Below, one piece after another: positions 44,205-53,400 of a DNA stretch of 64,000 bases. The number at the start of each line of letters is the position of its first letter. Positions within the stretch are counted from its first letter, which is position 1. The position numbers and the translations under genes are program-made. The notes beneath the pieces are model-generated. The model ran no database searches and was not told the DNA's origin. It saw only the letters and a program-made list of their open reading frames with translations. This DNA is from UBA4459 sp963776205 (lineage in GTDB: Bacteria; Bacteroidota; Bacteroidia; Bacteroidales; F082): NCBI GenBank assembly GCA_963776205.1, contig CAVZLR010000003.1:124001-188000 (forward strand). The letters run 5' to 3'.

Positions 44205-45329
44205 TTATTTGGCAATTTCTATAGTCATTCCATCAGACACATTGCTATAACCATCGGTAATGATCATTTCATTTAAACTGAGGCCTGATATTACTTCAGT
44301 ATTTTCAAGGTAAGACCTTCCATCTTCAATATATTTTTTAACAGCAATCCATTTATCATCCTTATATTCAGCGACATAAAGATAAGAGCCAACTATATCT
44401 TCTCTTATTACGAGCGAAGGAACAATTAAGGCTGCTTCAGTGTTATAATCGTTTATTTTGATGTTTGCCAATAAATTGGGTTTCAATCTTCCATCCTCAT
44501 TGTGAATTTCTATTTCTACTTTAAAAGTTCTGTTTTGTTTATTAATTACATTGCCAACACGAGTTACCTTTTCTTTTAACATAATATCAGGATAAGTTGG
44601 AAAGCTTAACTGAACTACATCTCCCGCTTTTATCACAGGCAAATACGCTTCAGAAAGATTTACGGTTACTTGCAAACGGTTAAGATCAACTATCTGCATT
44701 AATTGCATACCCGGGGATGCTAATTCTCCTTCTTTTTGAACGATATCTTCAATATAACCGCTGATTGGAGCCTTTACAATTGACATATTGAATTGCTCCT
44801 GAAGGGTTGCCAACTTATTTTGAAGCGATTCATAATTGTTCTTTGATTCAAGATATTGGATTTCAGAACCAATTCCTTTACTCCATAAATCAGATTGCTT
44901 TTCAAATAGTGTTTTGGCTAATTCCAATTGCGTTTTTAATTCTTCAATACTCTTTTCAACAATACTTGTATTAAGTTTAGCTACAACCTGTCCTCTATTC
45001 ACTTTTTGTCCTTCAGTAACATTTATAGATGTAATTTGACCACTAACTTCCGGACTAATATAGGCTTCCGAAATTGCTTCAAGTTCGCCAGTAGCTTCAA
45101 AAAATCTTGAAAATGAATTTTGTGTTAGTTCAAACACCCTTACTTTTGTTGTATGAACATTTTTTGATTTATCAGTGAGTTGGTTTTCCAGTTCTTTAAT
45201 CTTAGCTTCAAGTTCAATAATTTGTTTGCGGTAATTCTTAATATCTTCCCTTATAGTATCATCATTTGATGAATTTGAACAGGAAAATAATATTCCGCTA
45301 ATTAGTAATAAGACGATTATATTTTTCAT
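44205..45329 (-). CDS. RND efflux periplasmic adaptor (MFP) lipoprotein
   Basis: Membrane-fusion protein linking the RND pump to TolC. Signal ends in lipobox ILFSC (residues 13-17), so it is lipid-anchored. A coiled-coil segment (residues about 25-55, IKNYRKQIIELEAKIKELENQL), the lipoyl-type motif VSGQITSINVTEGQKVNRGQ and the barrel/hairpin sequence follow. Length 374 is normal. It lies 8 bases after the TetR gene and precedes the pump. Confidence 0.93.
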   Translation of the reverse strand: MKNIIVLLLISGILFSCSNSSNDDTIREDIKNYRKQIIELEAKIKELENQLTDKSKNVHTTKVRVFELTQNSFSRFFEATGELEAISEAYISPEVSGQITSINVTEGQKVNRGQVVAKLNTSIVEKSIEELKTQLELAKTLFEKQSDLWSKGIGSEIQYLESKNNYESLQNKLATLQEQFNMSIVKAPISGYIEDIVQKEGELASPGMQLMQIVDLNRLQVTVNLSEAYLPVIKAGDVVQLSFPTYPDIMLKEKVTRVGNVINKQNRTFKVEIEIHNEDGRLKPNLLANIKINDYNTEAALIVPSLVIREDIVGSYLYVAEYKDDKWIAVKKYIEDGRSYLENTEVISGLSLNEMIITDGYSNVSDGMTIEIAK

Positions 45330-45337
45330 GTTTTTAA

Positions 45338-45949
45338 TTATTTCAATTTGTCTAAATTTTGTTCTAATATTTTTCTGCCTTCATCACTTACAATACCATA
45401 TGCGTGATATGTAAATGCTTCTCTGAAAAATTCTTTTGACATGAGTTCTTCCAGCCTGAATAATTTTGAATTTAGCATGCCTTCAACCCTTGTTAGATTT
45501 AACCGGGCTATCAATTCTTCATTTATTTCATTTCTGTACAATCCTTCCGCTTTGCCTCGTTTCAAGTTCATTAAAAGACCATTCAACATTTGCTCACGCT
45601 TCCTATCCTGGAATTTGTTAAACAATTCAGGGTAATATTTTTTTAAATCATATAATAGGGATGGCCTGTGGCTCGTTATCATGCTTAATTGCACCAGCGA
45701 ATAATTGATAAGTTCTTCAACTGCATTATCCTTTTTATCAAAACACTCCGAAAAATCTTGCTTCTTCGATTCATAGTCATACTCCATTACATCATGGACC
45801 ATTTCTGTTTTGTCATTAAAATACTGATAAAGGGTTTTTTTTGAAATGCCTAGTTCTTTTACAACATCATCCATGGTAACGCTTCGGATACCATATTGAC
45901 GATAAAGTTCCCAAACTTTCTTTACTATTTCTAACTTTTTTTCATTCAT
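45338..45949 (-). CDS. TetR family regulator embedded in the efflux operon
   Basis: A 203-residue AcrR/TetR-type repressor. HTH region YRQYGIRSVTMDDVVKELGISKKTLY (seen as GIRSVTMDDVVKELG and SKKTLYQYF) fits the family. It lies 3 bases from the TolC stop and 8 from the MFP start, so it is co-transcribed in the middle of the pump operon. That is unusual, since most pump repressors are divergent. Its target may be the 36-bp palindrome at the operon head. Confidence 0.92.
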   Translation of the reverse strand: MNEKKLEIVKKVWELYRQYGIRSVTMDDVVKELGISKKTLYQYFNDKTEMVHDVMEYDYESKKQDFSECFDKKDNAVEELINYSLVQLSMITSHRPSLLYDLKKYYPELFNKFQDRKREQMLNGLLMNLKRGKAEGLYRNEINEELIARLNLTRVEGMLNSKLFRLEELMSKEFFREAFTYHAYGIVSDEGRKILEQNLDKLK

Positions 45950-45952
45950 CGT

Positions 45953-47302
45953 TTAGGGAGTAATTGATTTGGTAAGTAATTTTTCAAGCTCTTCACCAGC
46001 CTTCAACAAAGTAAGTGCAGCATTAATATAATCTTGCTCGGCACTAAGAAACTGGTTTTGAGTATTTAATATATCCAGGCTTGAAGACAATCCTTCAGAA
46101 AATTTGATACTAGTGGTTGTAAATATTTTTTCTGCTACTTTCCGAGCCTTATCCTTGTTCTCATATACAGTATATGCATTTAAATATTCGTTTTGCGCTG
46201 TTTGAAACTGCAATTTTAGGGTCGTGATCAGCTGATCCTCAAGAACGCCTATCTGGTCATATGCAATTTTCGCCTGTTTCACTTTTGCATTTCTTTCACC
46301 ACTTGACCAAATTGGAACTTGCAAACTAACTCCAAATGCTGAACTTGTGTACCATTTACCATCCGGACTAAAGAAATCCCACTCATTTCTTTGGGCATTG
46401 GTCATCAGGTTGATATTTGCAGCAAGTGTTGGCATATAATTGGTTTTTTCCAGCTTTACCTGCATCCATCTAATTTCTTTCTGCTTTGCCAATGATGCAT
46501 ACTCAACATTCTGGTTGTAGTCGAATTGCTGACTTATTATCTCTGAATTCTTTCGCAAGTCAATCAGTTTATCCATGTTGTCTCTTAAAATTACCGTATC
46601 CTGATCAGAAAGACCCAGATAAAATTTTAGGAATGCATGGGTAATGTTTAGTTGATTTTTAATATATACTTTAGAAGCTTGCAGGTCTGCCACCAATAAC
46701 TCCAATTGGTCAACATCTATATCTTCTAAGAATCCTACCTCGTATGTAATTCTGGTTTCTTCGGCTAATTTTTGCGTGATGGCCAGGGTTGTATCAATCA
46801 CCCAAAGCGCCTCTTCAGCAGATAAAACACTATAATAGGAATTCGCTACTTGTTGTTTTACAGCCACTTTATCCTTAAAAAAGTCAATTGAAGCCTTGTC
46901 CATAAAAATTTTCGCAGTTTGTAATCCAACAATATACTTTCCGCTAAAAAGTAATTGTGATGCATAAAGCCCTGCATTCATGTTGTACTTTGTACCAAAC
47001 TGAATTTCTGTATCTTGCCCGGGCTCTCCGAAAAAATCACCGGGTATCACGCTTGTAGGTAAAGCAATATTATCAGTGTAATCAACTGATCCGCTAATTT
47101 GTGGTAACCCGAATGCTGTGGCTTCCCTCATTTGCTGTTTAGCAGCTTCAATATTCTTCTCTGAATAAATTACATCATAATTATTGTCCAGGGCATAGTT
47201 GATTGCTTCCTGGAGTGAGAACTGATAAATTTCCTGAGCTCTAACCGCATCATTTAAAAGAAAGATAAGCACTGCAAGAATTATATTTTTAAACATTTTC
47301 AT
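45953..47302 (-). CDS. TolC family outer-membrane efflux channel
   Basis: Outer-membrane factor of the tripartite pump. Signal peptide (IILAVLIFLLNDAVRAQ), repeated alpha-helical hairpin motifs with AINYALDNNYDVIYSEKNIEAAK in the first half and ALTLLKAGEELEKLLTKS at the end, and a normal length of 449 residues. First gene of the TolC-TetR-MFP-RND operon, with its promoter 30 bases upstream. Confidence 0.93.
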   Translation of the reverse strand: MKMFKNIILAVLIFLLNDAVRAQEIYQFSLQEAINYALDNNYDVIYSEKNIEAAKQQMREATAFGLPQISGSVDYTDNIALPTSVIPGDFFGEPGQDTEIQFGTKYNMNAGLYASQLLFSGKYIVGLQTAKIFMDKASIDFFKDKVAVKQQVANSYYSVLSAEEALWVIDTTLAITQKLAEETRITYEVGFLEDIDVDQLELLVADLQASKVYIKNQLNITHAFLKFYLGLSDQDTVILRDNMDKLIDLRKNSEIISQQFDYNQNVEYASLAKQKEIRWMQVKLEKTNYMPTLAANINLMTNAQRNEWDFFSPDGKWYTSSAFGVSLQVPIWSSGERNAKVKQAKIAYDQIGVLEDQLITTLKLQFQTAQNEYLNAYTVYENKDKARKVAEKIFTTTSIKFSEGLSSSLDILNTQNQFLSAEQDYINAALTLLKAGEELEKLLTKSITP

Positions 47303-47335
47303 ACAATCAATAATTTAGAATTCAAAAACGAGCGG

Positions 47336-47343
47336 CAAATATA
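47336..47343 (-). promoter_or_regulatory. -7 element for the efflux operon
   Basis: Minus-strand TATATTTG (47336-47343). The matching -33 region falls inside the palindrome at 47356-47391, so a bound repressor would occlude it. Confidence 0.5.
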
Positions 47344-47355
47344 TACAATTATAAA

Positions 47356-47391
47356 CTTAGGAAACTATTTTAATGTTAATAGTTTCTTAAG
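47356..47391. promoter_or_regulatory. 36-bp palindromic operator of the efflux operon
   Basis: Arms CTTAGGAAACTATT and AATAGTTTCTTAAG pair at 13 of 14 positions around an 8-base centre (TTAATGTT). It overlaps the -33 position of the TolC promoter. Best explanation: binding site for the operon's own TetR; a terminator for the small lipoprotein gene upstream is less likely because no T-run follows. Confidence 0.55.
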
Positions 47392-47450
47392 TTTTTGTTA
47401 ATAATTATTAAAATTGGAATGTGACGAAAGTGATGGGTTAATACGACAAA

Positions 47451-47753
47451 CTACCTGCATTTATTATTAAAAAGCCTGTCCCAAAGCGATCTTTTTTGAC
47501 TTTTTTTGATCTTTTTGTTTTCCTTTTTCATATCCTTCATCAGTTGCTTTGAATAATCCGACTGCCTGTCGTAGTGCGATTTTAGTATATCCTCATGCTC
47601 TTTCTTGTCATCCTTTGCAGCTTCCTTTTGTGCTTTATAAGCACTCCTTTGTCCTTTGCTTCCCCTGCAACTCGAAATTGTGCTTATTGATAACAAGAAA
47701 ATGGCCAAAATCAGCACACTAAGTAATTTTCTATTTTTGCCAAACATTTGCAT
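47451..47753 (-). CDS. Small lysine-rich lipoprotein
   Basis: A 100-residue protein with a signal ending in STISSC, a lipobox-like site. The mature part is highly basic and Lys/Gln/Glu-rich, probably helical and disordered (KEAAKDDKKEHEDILKSHYD ... KKENKKIKKSQKR), and ends KSLWDRLFNNKCR-like. Function unknown; such small basic lipoproteins are frequent in Bacteroidota envelopes. Confidence 0.65.
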   Translation of the reverse strand: MQMFGKNRKLLSVLILAIFLLSISTISSCRGSKGQRSAYKAQKEAAKDDKKEHEDILKSHYDRQSDYSKQLMKDMKKENKKIKKSQKRSLWDRLFNNKCR

Positions 47754-47846
47754 GTAACAACAAAAGTAAAAGGATGCATTTAAATATTACTTCTTATAAC
47801 AAAATATTGTTGAATTAATTGCGTTTTTGATCAAATTCCAAATTCG

Positions 47847-48329
47847 ATGAAACGAACCATCATTCATTTATCTTCAACAGCTTTAATTATTGCTTTAAGC
47901 TTGATGGTATCGTGCAATAAGAATAGCATAAATCCAAATATTCCCAATGTTTCTATTCACATAACCATTAATCCGAATTCAACACAATTTCTTGAAATAA
48001 ATACGGTAAGCGGTTGGTTATATCTGGAAGAGAAACCTGGAGTTTATGTGCCACCTGGTAGCAGGGGTATTATTGTTTACAGGGCTGATATTGATAAATT
48101 TAAAGCCTATGAAAGACAACCACCGAACGAACCTTTCCTATGTTGCAATGCAGATATGACGGTATGTGGCAAACTAGTTGTCGGAGATTATTTCCCAACG
48201 GTGAAAGATACCTGTAATGATAACAGTTATTTCATATTCGATGGCACTTTATACGAGGGAGAAGGACAATATTCTCTAATAGAGTATGCAGCTGAATATG
48301 ATGGTGCCTTATTACATATCCATAATTAA
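47847..48329 (+). CDS. Lipoprotein with Rieske-like fold but no cluster ligands
   Basis: A 160-residue lipoprotein (lipobox LMVSC, residues 19-23). The body has the Rieske-like order GIIVYRADIDKFKAYERQPP, CC...C, VVGDYFPTVKDTC, YFIFDGTLYEGEG and ALLHIHN, seen in a group of Bacteroidota lipoproteins. The CxH and CxxH ligands for a 2Fe-2S cluster are not present; the cysteines are CCNADMTVC and DTC. It may be a degenerate Rieske fold or bind something else. Function unknown. Confidence 0.6.
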   Translation: MKRTIIHLSSTALIIALSLMVSCNKNSINPNIPNVSIHITINPNSTQFLEINTVSGWLYLEEKPGVYVPPGSRGIIVYRADIDKFKAYERQPPNEPFLCCNADMTVCGKLVVGDYFPTVKDTCNDNSYFIFDGTLYEGEGQYSLIEYAAEYDGALLHIHN

Positions 48330-48359
48330 TAAAAAAAAGCGCTGCCCATCGGCAGCGCT
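48330..48359 (-). terminator. Terminator of ahcY
   Basis: AGCGCTGCC-nnnn-GGCAGCGCT perfect 9-bp stem (48338-48359) followed on the minus strand by eight T residues. It ends the ahcY transcript. Confidence 0.93.
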
Positions 48360-48378
48360 CCAATATCCAATTAATTTT

Positions 48379-49833
48379 TTAATACCTATAGTGTTCAGGC
48401 TTGTAAGGCCCACCCTGTTTTACACCGATATATGCAGCCTGCTCAGGCGTTAATTTCGTCAGTTTTACACCCAATTTTTCCAAATGAAGTCTGGCCACTT
48501 CTTCGTCCAGACGCTTTGGTAGGCGATATACATCAATATTATAATTCTCTTTGTTTTTCCATAAATCCAATTGTGCCAGCGTTTGGTTAGTAAATGAATT
48601 ACTCATTACAAACGACGGATGACCTGTGGCACAACCCAGGTTAACCAGGCGTCCTTCTGCCAGCAAATAAATAGAACCTCCATGTTTAAATGTATATTTA
48701 TCCACCTGGGGTTTGATATTGATTTTTTGAACTCCCGGGTATTTCTCAAGCTGAGACACCTGAATTTCATTATCAAAATGGCCAATATTACACACGATGG
48801 CTTCTTCTTTCATGTTTGCCATATGTTCAGCCGTAATTACATCTTTGTTCCCGGTTGTGGTCACAAAAATATTTCCTTCTTTCAAGGCTTCTTCCATGGT
48901 GGTAATTTCAAATCCTTCCATGGCAGCCTGCAACGCACAAATCGGGTCAATTTCGGTCACAATCACCCTGGCACCATATGATTTCATCGACTTGGCACAA
49001 CCTTTACCCACATCACCGTAACCGGCAACAACAACTACTTTTCCGGCAATCATCACATCGGTAGCTCTTTTTATGCCATCAGCCAGTGATTCGCGGCAAC
49101 CATATAAATTGTCAAATTTGGATTTGGTTACCGAATCATTCACGTTCACAGCAGGAACCAATAATGTACCTTCCTCAAGCATTTGATACAACCGGTGAAC
49201 GCCTGTTGTGGTTTCTTCAGAAACACCCCTCCAATCTTTAGCAGTTTTATGCCATTTGTTGGGTTCTTCGGCCAGCGTGCTCTTCAATAATTTTAAAATT
49301 TCACGTTCTTCAACACTTTCAGCAACTACATCCAAAACAGATGCATCCTTTTCTGCTGCATACCCTTTATGGATCAGCAGTGTGGCATCTCCCCCATCAT
49401 CAACTATTAATTGAGGGCCTTTACCACCAGGAAATGAAAGCGCTTGTTTGGTGCACCACCAGTATTCTTCAAGGGTTTCCCCTTTCCAGGCAAAAACAGG
49501 GGTGCCCTTCGGATTGTCCGTTGTACCATTTTTACCAACAACAACCGCTGCTGCTGCATGGTCTTGTGTTGAAAATATATTGCAGCTGGCCCACCTAACA
49601 TCGGCGCCCAGTTCAACAAGTGTCTCGATCAACACTGCTGTCTGGATGGTCATATGCAATGAGCCCATAATCCTGGCACCTTTCAGCGGTTTCTCAGTTG
49701 CATATTTTTCACGCACCGACATTAAACCGGGCATTTCCTTTTCGGCTATTTCAATTTCTTTTCTTCCCCATTCAGCCTGGGAAATATCAGCTATTTTATA
49801 TTGTAATTCTTGTTTCACAGCAATTTCTGACAT
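48379..49833 (-). CDS. ahcY: Adenosylhomocysteinase
   Basis: SAH hydrolase, which splits S-adenosylhomocysteine to homocysteine and adenosine and so relieves inhibition of methyltransferases. Start at MSEIAVKQELQ (49833). Signatures: LHMTIQTAVLIETL, NIFSTQDHAAAA, the catalytic/NAD region GYGDVGKGCAKSMKSYGA and the C-terminal RLVNLGCATGHPSFVMS with PYKPEHYRY. 484 residues, with the insertion of the long, bacterial type. It stands near metH and metF, with which it forms the methyl cycle, and has its own promoter and terminator. Confidence 0.97.
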   Translation of the reverse strand: MSEIAVKQELQYKIADISQAEWGRKEIEIAEKEMPGLMSVREKYATEKPLKGARIMGSLHMTIQTAVLIETLVELGADVRWASCNIFSTQDHAAAAVVVGKNGTTDNPKGTPVFAWKGETLEEYWWCTKQALSFPGGKGPQLIVDDGGDATLLIHKGYAAEKDASVLDVVAESVEEREILKLLKSTLAEEPNKWHKTAKDWRGVSEETTTGVHRLYQMLEEGTLLVPAVNVNDSVTKSKFDNLYGCRESLADGIKRATDVMIAGKVVVVAGYGDVGKGCAKSMKSYGARVIVTEIDPICALQAAMEGFEITTMEEALKEGNIFVTTTGNKDVITAEHMANMKEEAIVCNIGHFDNEIQVSQLEKYPGVQKINIKPQVDKYTFKHGGSIYLLAEGRLVNLGCATGHPSFVMSNSFTNQTLAQLDLWKNKENYNIDVYRLPKRLDEEVARLHLEKLGVKLTKLTPEQAAYIGVKQGGPYKPEHYRY

Positions 49834-49857
49834 AAATATGATTTTTATTTTGGGGTG

Positions 49858-49865
49858 CAAAGATA
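49858..49865 (-). promoter_or_regulatory. -7 element for ahcY
   Basis: TATCTTTG on the minus strand, 24 bases upstream of the ahcY start; the -33 box is weak. Confidence 0.45.
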
Positions 49866-49972
49866 GCTATATTTTAAAATATAAGCCTGATGCATTTATA
49901 AATACCGTTTAAACAATGTGACCCTCGAATTTTTTATTTGTCTTTAGTTAAAAGGACTAAAGCCACATCAAA

Positions 49973-50221
49973 ATGACAGAATATAAATGGTTGGATTTTT
50001 CCGGATTTCTTAACGGTTGTACTTTCGGTTTAGAAAATACTAATTGTCCTTTTAAAAAATTTCATCAGTTCGATCAATACCAAAAACTTGAATACCTCTT
50101 ACATATCAGTGAAAAAGAGGCTGTAGAAATAATGCATTGCTGTGAAAAATACAGGAAAAATTGCCAAAAACCAGATCGGGAACTTTCTTTAAGATCGTTA
50201 GAATTAGAATTAGCCCCCTGA
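49973..50221 (+). CDS. Small cysteine-containing hypothetical protein
   Basis: An 82-residue protein I do not recognise. It contains CTFGLENTNCPFKKF, HISEKEAVEIMHCCEKYRKNC: six cysteines, with the CPFK and HCC...C pattern suggesting a small metal-binding or redox module. No signal peptide. Placed between ahcY (divergent) and the metH riboswitch. Confidence 0.5.
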   Translation: MTEYKWLDFSGFLNGCTFGLENTNCPFKKFHQFDQYQKLEYLLHISEKEAVEIMHCCEKYRKNCQKPDRELSLRSLELELAP

Positions 50222-50259
50222 TCTTATTTAGAATCCGTATACATATCTGGAAAAAATGC

Positions 50260-50267
50260 TACATTTG
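50260..50267 (+). promoter_or_regulatory. -7 element ahead of the metH riboswitch
   Basis: TACATTTG, 54 bases upstream of the riboswitch. The -33 box is not clear at the expected spacing. Confidence 0.4.
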
Positions 50268-50321
50268 CCCCATAATTCAAATCCTCTACTGCATTTCTGC
50301 AGCTAATTTGAGGCTTTTTGA

Positions 50322-50429
50322 TTTATAAAGAAGGGTGGAGAGATTAGGCTCTACGAAGCCCTGGCAACCCTCCTGCAAGGGAAAAGGTGCCAATACCTAA
50401 CCTCACTTATAATGGGGAAATGATAAATT
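50322..50429 (+). ncRNA. SAM-I (S-box) riboswitch ahead of metH
   Basis: The core GGTGGAGAGATTAGGCTCTA, then GAAGCCCTGGCAACC and GGTGCCAATACCT, matches the S-box consensus (AGGGTGGAG..., GCAACC, GGTGCCAA), closed by an outer stem TTTAT/ATAAA. It senses SAM, and high SAM is expected to reduce metH-metF expression. The start codon of metH is about 70 bases further on. The expression platform is not a clear terminator, so control may be translational. Confidence 0.88.
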
Positions 50430-50498
50430 AAAAATGCTAATGCACATTCGATGTTAATTTAGCAATTGTTGTAAGTATTAAACTGCATTGGATTGAAA

Positions 50499-53400
50499 AT
50501 GAAAACCAATATTCAAATCGAACTTAACCAACGCATCCTCGTATTGGATGGCGCCATGGGAACTATGATACAGCGATATAAGCTGGAAGAGAATGATTAC
50601 AGGGGAGCGCAATTTAAAGATGCTCAGGATCTGCAAAAAGGAAATAATGATTTGCTAAGTTTAACCCAGCCACAAATCATCACAGAGATTCATGAAGCCT
50701 ATCTGGAAGCAGGTGCCGATATTATTGAAACTAACACCTTTAACAGTACCCGAATTTCACAAAGTGATTATGGCATATCTGAATATGTGTATGAAATGAA
50801 TCTGAATGCCGCTCGCATCGCAAGAAAAGCAGCGGACAAATTCACAGCATTTACACCTGCCCAACCCCGCTTTGTTGCCGGAGCAATTGGTCCTACCAAT
50901 AAAACAGCTTCCATGTCGCCAAAGGTTACTGACCCGGGCTACCGGAATATCAGTTTCGATCAACTTTGCGACGATTATTATGAACAGTCAAAAGCCCTAT
51001 GGGAAGGAGGCGTTGATGCCCTGATCGTTGAAACCATCTTCGATACGTTGAATGCAAAAGCTGCCTTATTTGCTATTCAAAAATTGCAAGATGAAATCGG
51101 CATGAAAATCCCTATAATGGTTTCAGGTACAATTGCCGATGCCAGCGGACGAACCTTATCAGGACAAACACTTGAGGCCTTTTTTACATCTGTCTCACAT
51201 ATGGATTTACTGAGTGTTGGCTTGAACTGTTCGCTGGGAGCGGAGCAAATAAGACCACATCTTTCGGAATTGTCTTCCATAGCACCTTTTAATGTCAGTG
51301 TTTATCCAAATGCAGGACTTCCCAACCAGTTTGGCGAATATGACGAAACACCTGAACAAATGGGCCGTCATATCAAAGATTTTGTTGAGAATAGTTTTGT
51401 AAATATTGTGGGCGGATGCTGTGGTACGACACCAGAACATATCAGGATCATCTCTCAAATTGTTGCAAAACATAACCAAAGAGAAATTCCGCAAAAACCT
51501 AAAGTTACCGAAGTCAGCGGATTGGAAACACTTAAAATTGAAAAAGAGAAAAATTTCATCAACATTGGCGAACGAACCAATGTAAGCGGTTCGAAGAAAT
51601 TTGCCCGGCTGATCAGGGAAGAGGCTTATGAAGAAGCACTTTCAGTGGCCAGTCACCAGGTAGAAGGCGGTGCACAAATACTGGATGTGAATCTTGACGA
51701 TGGCATGCTGGACGCTGAAAAAGAGATGGTAAAATTTCTGAATATGCTGGCGTCTGACCCGGAAATTTCGCGACTGCCCATTATGATCGATTCCTCAAAA
51801 TGGGAAGTGATCGAAGCCGGGCTTAAATGTGTTCAGGGCAAATGCATCGTCAACTCCATCAGTTTAAAAAATGGGGAGGAAGAATTCATTCAACTGGCAA
51901 AAAAAATACATGCTTACGGCGCTGCTTTGGTTGTCATGGCTTTCGACGAAGAAGGCCAGGCCGCTAGCTTTGAAAGACGGATAGAAATTTGTGAACGGGC
52001 TTATCATTTGCTGGTTGATAAAGCCAAATTTCCTCCGGAAGACATCATTTTCGATTCGAATATTCTGGCCATCGGTACAGGTATTTCTGAACACAACAAT
52101 TATGCCGTTGATTATATAAAAGCCACTAAGTGGATCAAAGAAAATTTGCCACATGCTAAAGTGAGTGGTGGGGTAAGCAACCTTTCATTTTCATTCAGAG
52201 GCAACAATATGGTACGCGAAGCTATGCATTCCGTATTTCTGTATCATGCCATCAAAGCTGGAATGGATATGGGCATTGTAAACCCCGGTATGCTGCAGAT
52301 TTATGATGAAATACCCGAAACCTTAAAAGAATATGTAGAAGATGTTGTTCTAAACAGAAGAGAAAATGCAACAGAACGATTACTGGAATATGCTGAGACC
52401 ATCAAAGACCAGGGAGGGGAGAAAATAAAAGAAGAATCAGCCTGGAGAAAGAAATCCGTTAAGGAACGACTTAAGCATGCGCTGGTGAAAGGTATTACCG
52501 ATCATATTGAAGTGGACGTGGAAGAAGCCCGTATAAAATTACCCCGCGCCATTGATGTAATCGAACAACCCCTGATGGATGGAATGAACATCGTGGGAGA
52601 TTTATTTGGTGATGGCAAAATGTTCCTGCCGCAGGTAGTAAAAAGTGCCCGGGTAATGAAAAAAGCCGTTTCTTATCTCCTGCCTTATATTGAAGCCGAA
52701 AAAGTATCAGGTCGGCAAAATTCAGGTAAGATCGTTCTGGCAACTGTTAAAGGAGATGTGCACGACATTGGAAAAAATATTGTTGGCGTGGTGCTTGCCT
52801 GCAACAACTACGAAGTAATTGACCTGGGTGTGATGGTGCCTGCCGAAAAGATATTGGAAGTTGTTGAAAAAGAAAATGCTGATCTGCTGGGTTTAAGCGG
52901 TCTGATCACACCTTCGCTTGAAGAAATGGTGCATGTAGCTTCAGAAATGAAAAGAAAAAATATTCAAATTCCGCTGCTTATTGGTGGAGCAACTACTTCC
53001 AGAATTCATACTGCTGTTAAAATTAAACCTGCCGCTGATGTACCTATTGTTCATGTGAAAGATGCATCAAAAGTGATCAATATAGCTGGTAAATTACTAT
53101 CCGAAACTGATAAAAACGCATTTATTGATGATATTGATCAGGAATACGAAGAACTGAAAAACCAGCACTTGAAAAAGAAAGGCGAAAAAAACCTCATTAG
53201 CCTTGCTGAAGCCAGAAAAAATAAATTCCAAGCAGATTGGAAGCAAGATGTAATCAAAAAACCTCAAGTAATAGGGAACAAATACCTGATCAATTATCCA
53301 ATTGATGAGATCAGATCATTCATTGACTGGACTTTCTTTTTTCATGCCTGGAAGGTCAGTGGAAAATACCCGGCCATATTTAATGATCCTTTAAAAGGTA

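Noticed and set aside
49448..49912. Long plus-strand frame over the start of ahcY
   Set aside because: Antisense to a conserved gene; the sequence is an artefact of codon bias.
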